DNA of 7,133 bases from Minisyncoccota bacterium (lineage in GTDB: Bacteria > Patescibacteriota > Minisyncoccia > Phycocordibacterales > Phycocordibacteraceae). The DNA is taken from contig JAGOSU010000035.1 of the NCBI GenBank assembly GCA_018062165.1, positions 1 through 7,133 on the forward strand. The letters run 5' to 3'. The position numbers and the translations under genes are program-made. A model generated the notes under the pieces. That model was not told the DNA's origin. It searched no databases and saw only the letters and a program-made list of their open reading frames with translations. This document shows, one piece after another, positions 6,673 to 7,133 of this stretch (positions are counted from its first letter, which is position 1; each line of letters begins with the position of its first letter).

Positions 6673-7133
6673 ATGTTCTCTCTCCGTGAGCCTCTAGACG
6701 AAGAAACCCGAGCTGCGCTCGTCGCCTACGACGACCTTGCCGCTCTGTTGCTCGCTCATAGGGGCGTTACCTCCAAGGAAGAGGCGGACTTCTTCCTGAA
6801 TCCTTCCTACGACCTGCATCTTCATGACCCGATGAAGATACTCAACATGCCCAAGGCGGCTGAGCGCCTTGCGAAGGCAATAAGCACCAAGGAGAGCATC
6901 GCCGTCTGGAGCGATTACGACTGCGACGGTATCCCGGGGGGTGTCATCCTGCATGACTTCCTCAAGAAGGCGGGGGCGAACTTCGTAAACTACATTCCGC
7001 ACCGACACGAAGAGGGGTACGGGGTAAACGAAGGGGGCATCGAGAAGCTCGCGAAAGAAGGGGCGACGCTCGTCATCACAGTGGACTCCGGCATCGTCGA
7101 CAACGTACCTATCGCTCGCGCCAAGGAGCTTGG
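6673..7133 (+). CDS. recJ: Single-stranded-DNA-specific exonuclease RecJ, N-terminal part (cut by the window end)
   Basis: RecJ is a metal-dependent 5'-3' exonuclease of the DHH phosphoesterase family that degrades single-stranded DNA in recombination and repair. The 153 complete codons in the window contain its first catalytic motifs. SDYDCDGIPGG (80-90) corresponds to the DxDG metal-binding motif. YIPHRHEEGYGVN (107-119) matches the conserved IPxRxxEGYGxN block. LVITVDSGI (133-141) is the second Asp motif. The region before motif I includes EEADFFLNPSYDLHLHDP, a RecJ-like stretch in which the FLNP and the following LHDP are typical. The Pro-Gly-Gly after DCDGI replaces the Thr/Ser often seen there. 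The DHH motif, the second half of the catalytic core and the OB fold lie beyond the window. The ATG at 6673 is the first in frame and follows a -10-like element. No Shine-Dalgarno sequence is seen. Confidence 0.92.
   Translation, partial: MFSLREPLDEETRAALVAYDDLAALLLAHRGVTSKEEADFFLNPSYDLHLHDPMKILNMPKAAERLAKAISTKESIAVWSDYDCDGIPGGVILHDFLKKAGANFVNYIPHRHEEGYGVNEGGIEKLAKEGATLVITVDSGIVDNVPIARAKEL

Noticed and set aside
1..7133. CRISPR array, tRNA/rRNA, insertion sequence, defence system or intrinsic terminators
   Set aside because: I found no spaced direct repeats, RNA gene signatures, transposase motifs or GC hairpin followed by a T run. The gaps between genes are at most 25 bases and leave no room for most of these.

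Overview
The window looks like chromosomal DNA from a small-genome bacterium of the Candidate Phyla Radiation (Patescibacteria), most likely a Parcubacteria-type lineage. This is inferred from three things: very tight packing with every gene on the plus strand, a pilus cassette with CPR-style modular prepilins, and divergent glycolytic enzymes. No 16S or other phylogenetic marker is present, so the assignment is tentative. The standard bacterial code fits: TGA ends pgk, and no gene needs TGA read as an amino acid.

Layout. Positions 1-42 hold the hydrophobic C-terminal end of an unidentified protein. Positions 61-4759 are a type IV pilus / type II secretion-like region. It has a PilC/GspF inner-membrane platform protein, followed by three consecutive prepilin-like genes whose order and N-termini resemble the minor-pilin sets PilV-PilW-PilX and GspI-GspJ-GspK. 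The first and third encode large extracellular parts: a modular beta-rich one and a six-cysteine one. Positions 4778-6651 hold triosephosphate isomerase and phosphoglycerate kinase, overlapping by one base. From 6673 to the window end is the N-terminal part of RecJ, cut off by the window edge.

Transcription. Every gene preceded by a gap of 18-25 bases (pilC, the first prepilin, tpiA, recJ) has a -10-like hexamer ending 6-9 bases before its start codon, three of them with an extended TGn. Genes that follow within 0-2 bases have none. No start has a well-placed Shine-Dalgarno sequence. The simplest reading is four transcription units (pilC; three prepilins; tpiA-pgk; recJ) with leaderless or nearly leaderless mRNAs. 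This is an inference from sequence.

How the genes work together. PilC would anchor the pilus machine, and the three prepilins would plausibly form its initiation/tip complex and carry surface-binding domains. tpiA and pgk supply lower glycolysis, and recJ belongs to DNA repair. The best candidates for novelty are the tip-complex cassette with its unusual ectodomains and position-5 residues, and several substitutions in normally conserved PGK and TPI motifs. I saw no CRISPR array, RNA gene, mobile element, defence system or stretch over 300 bases without a gene.
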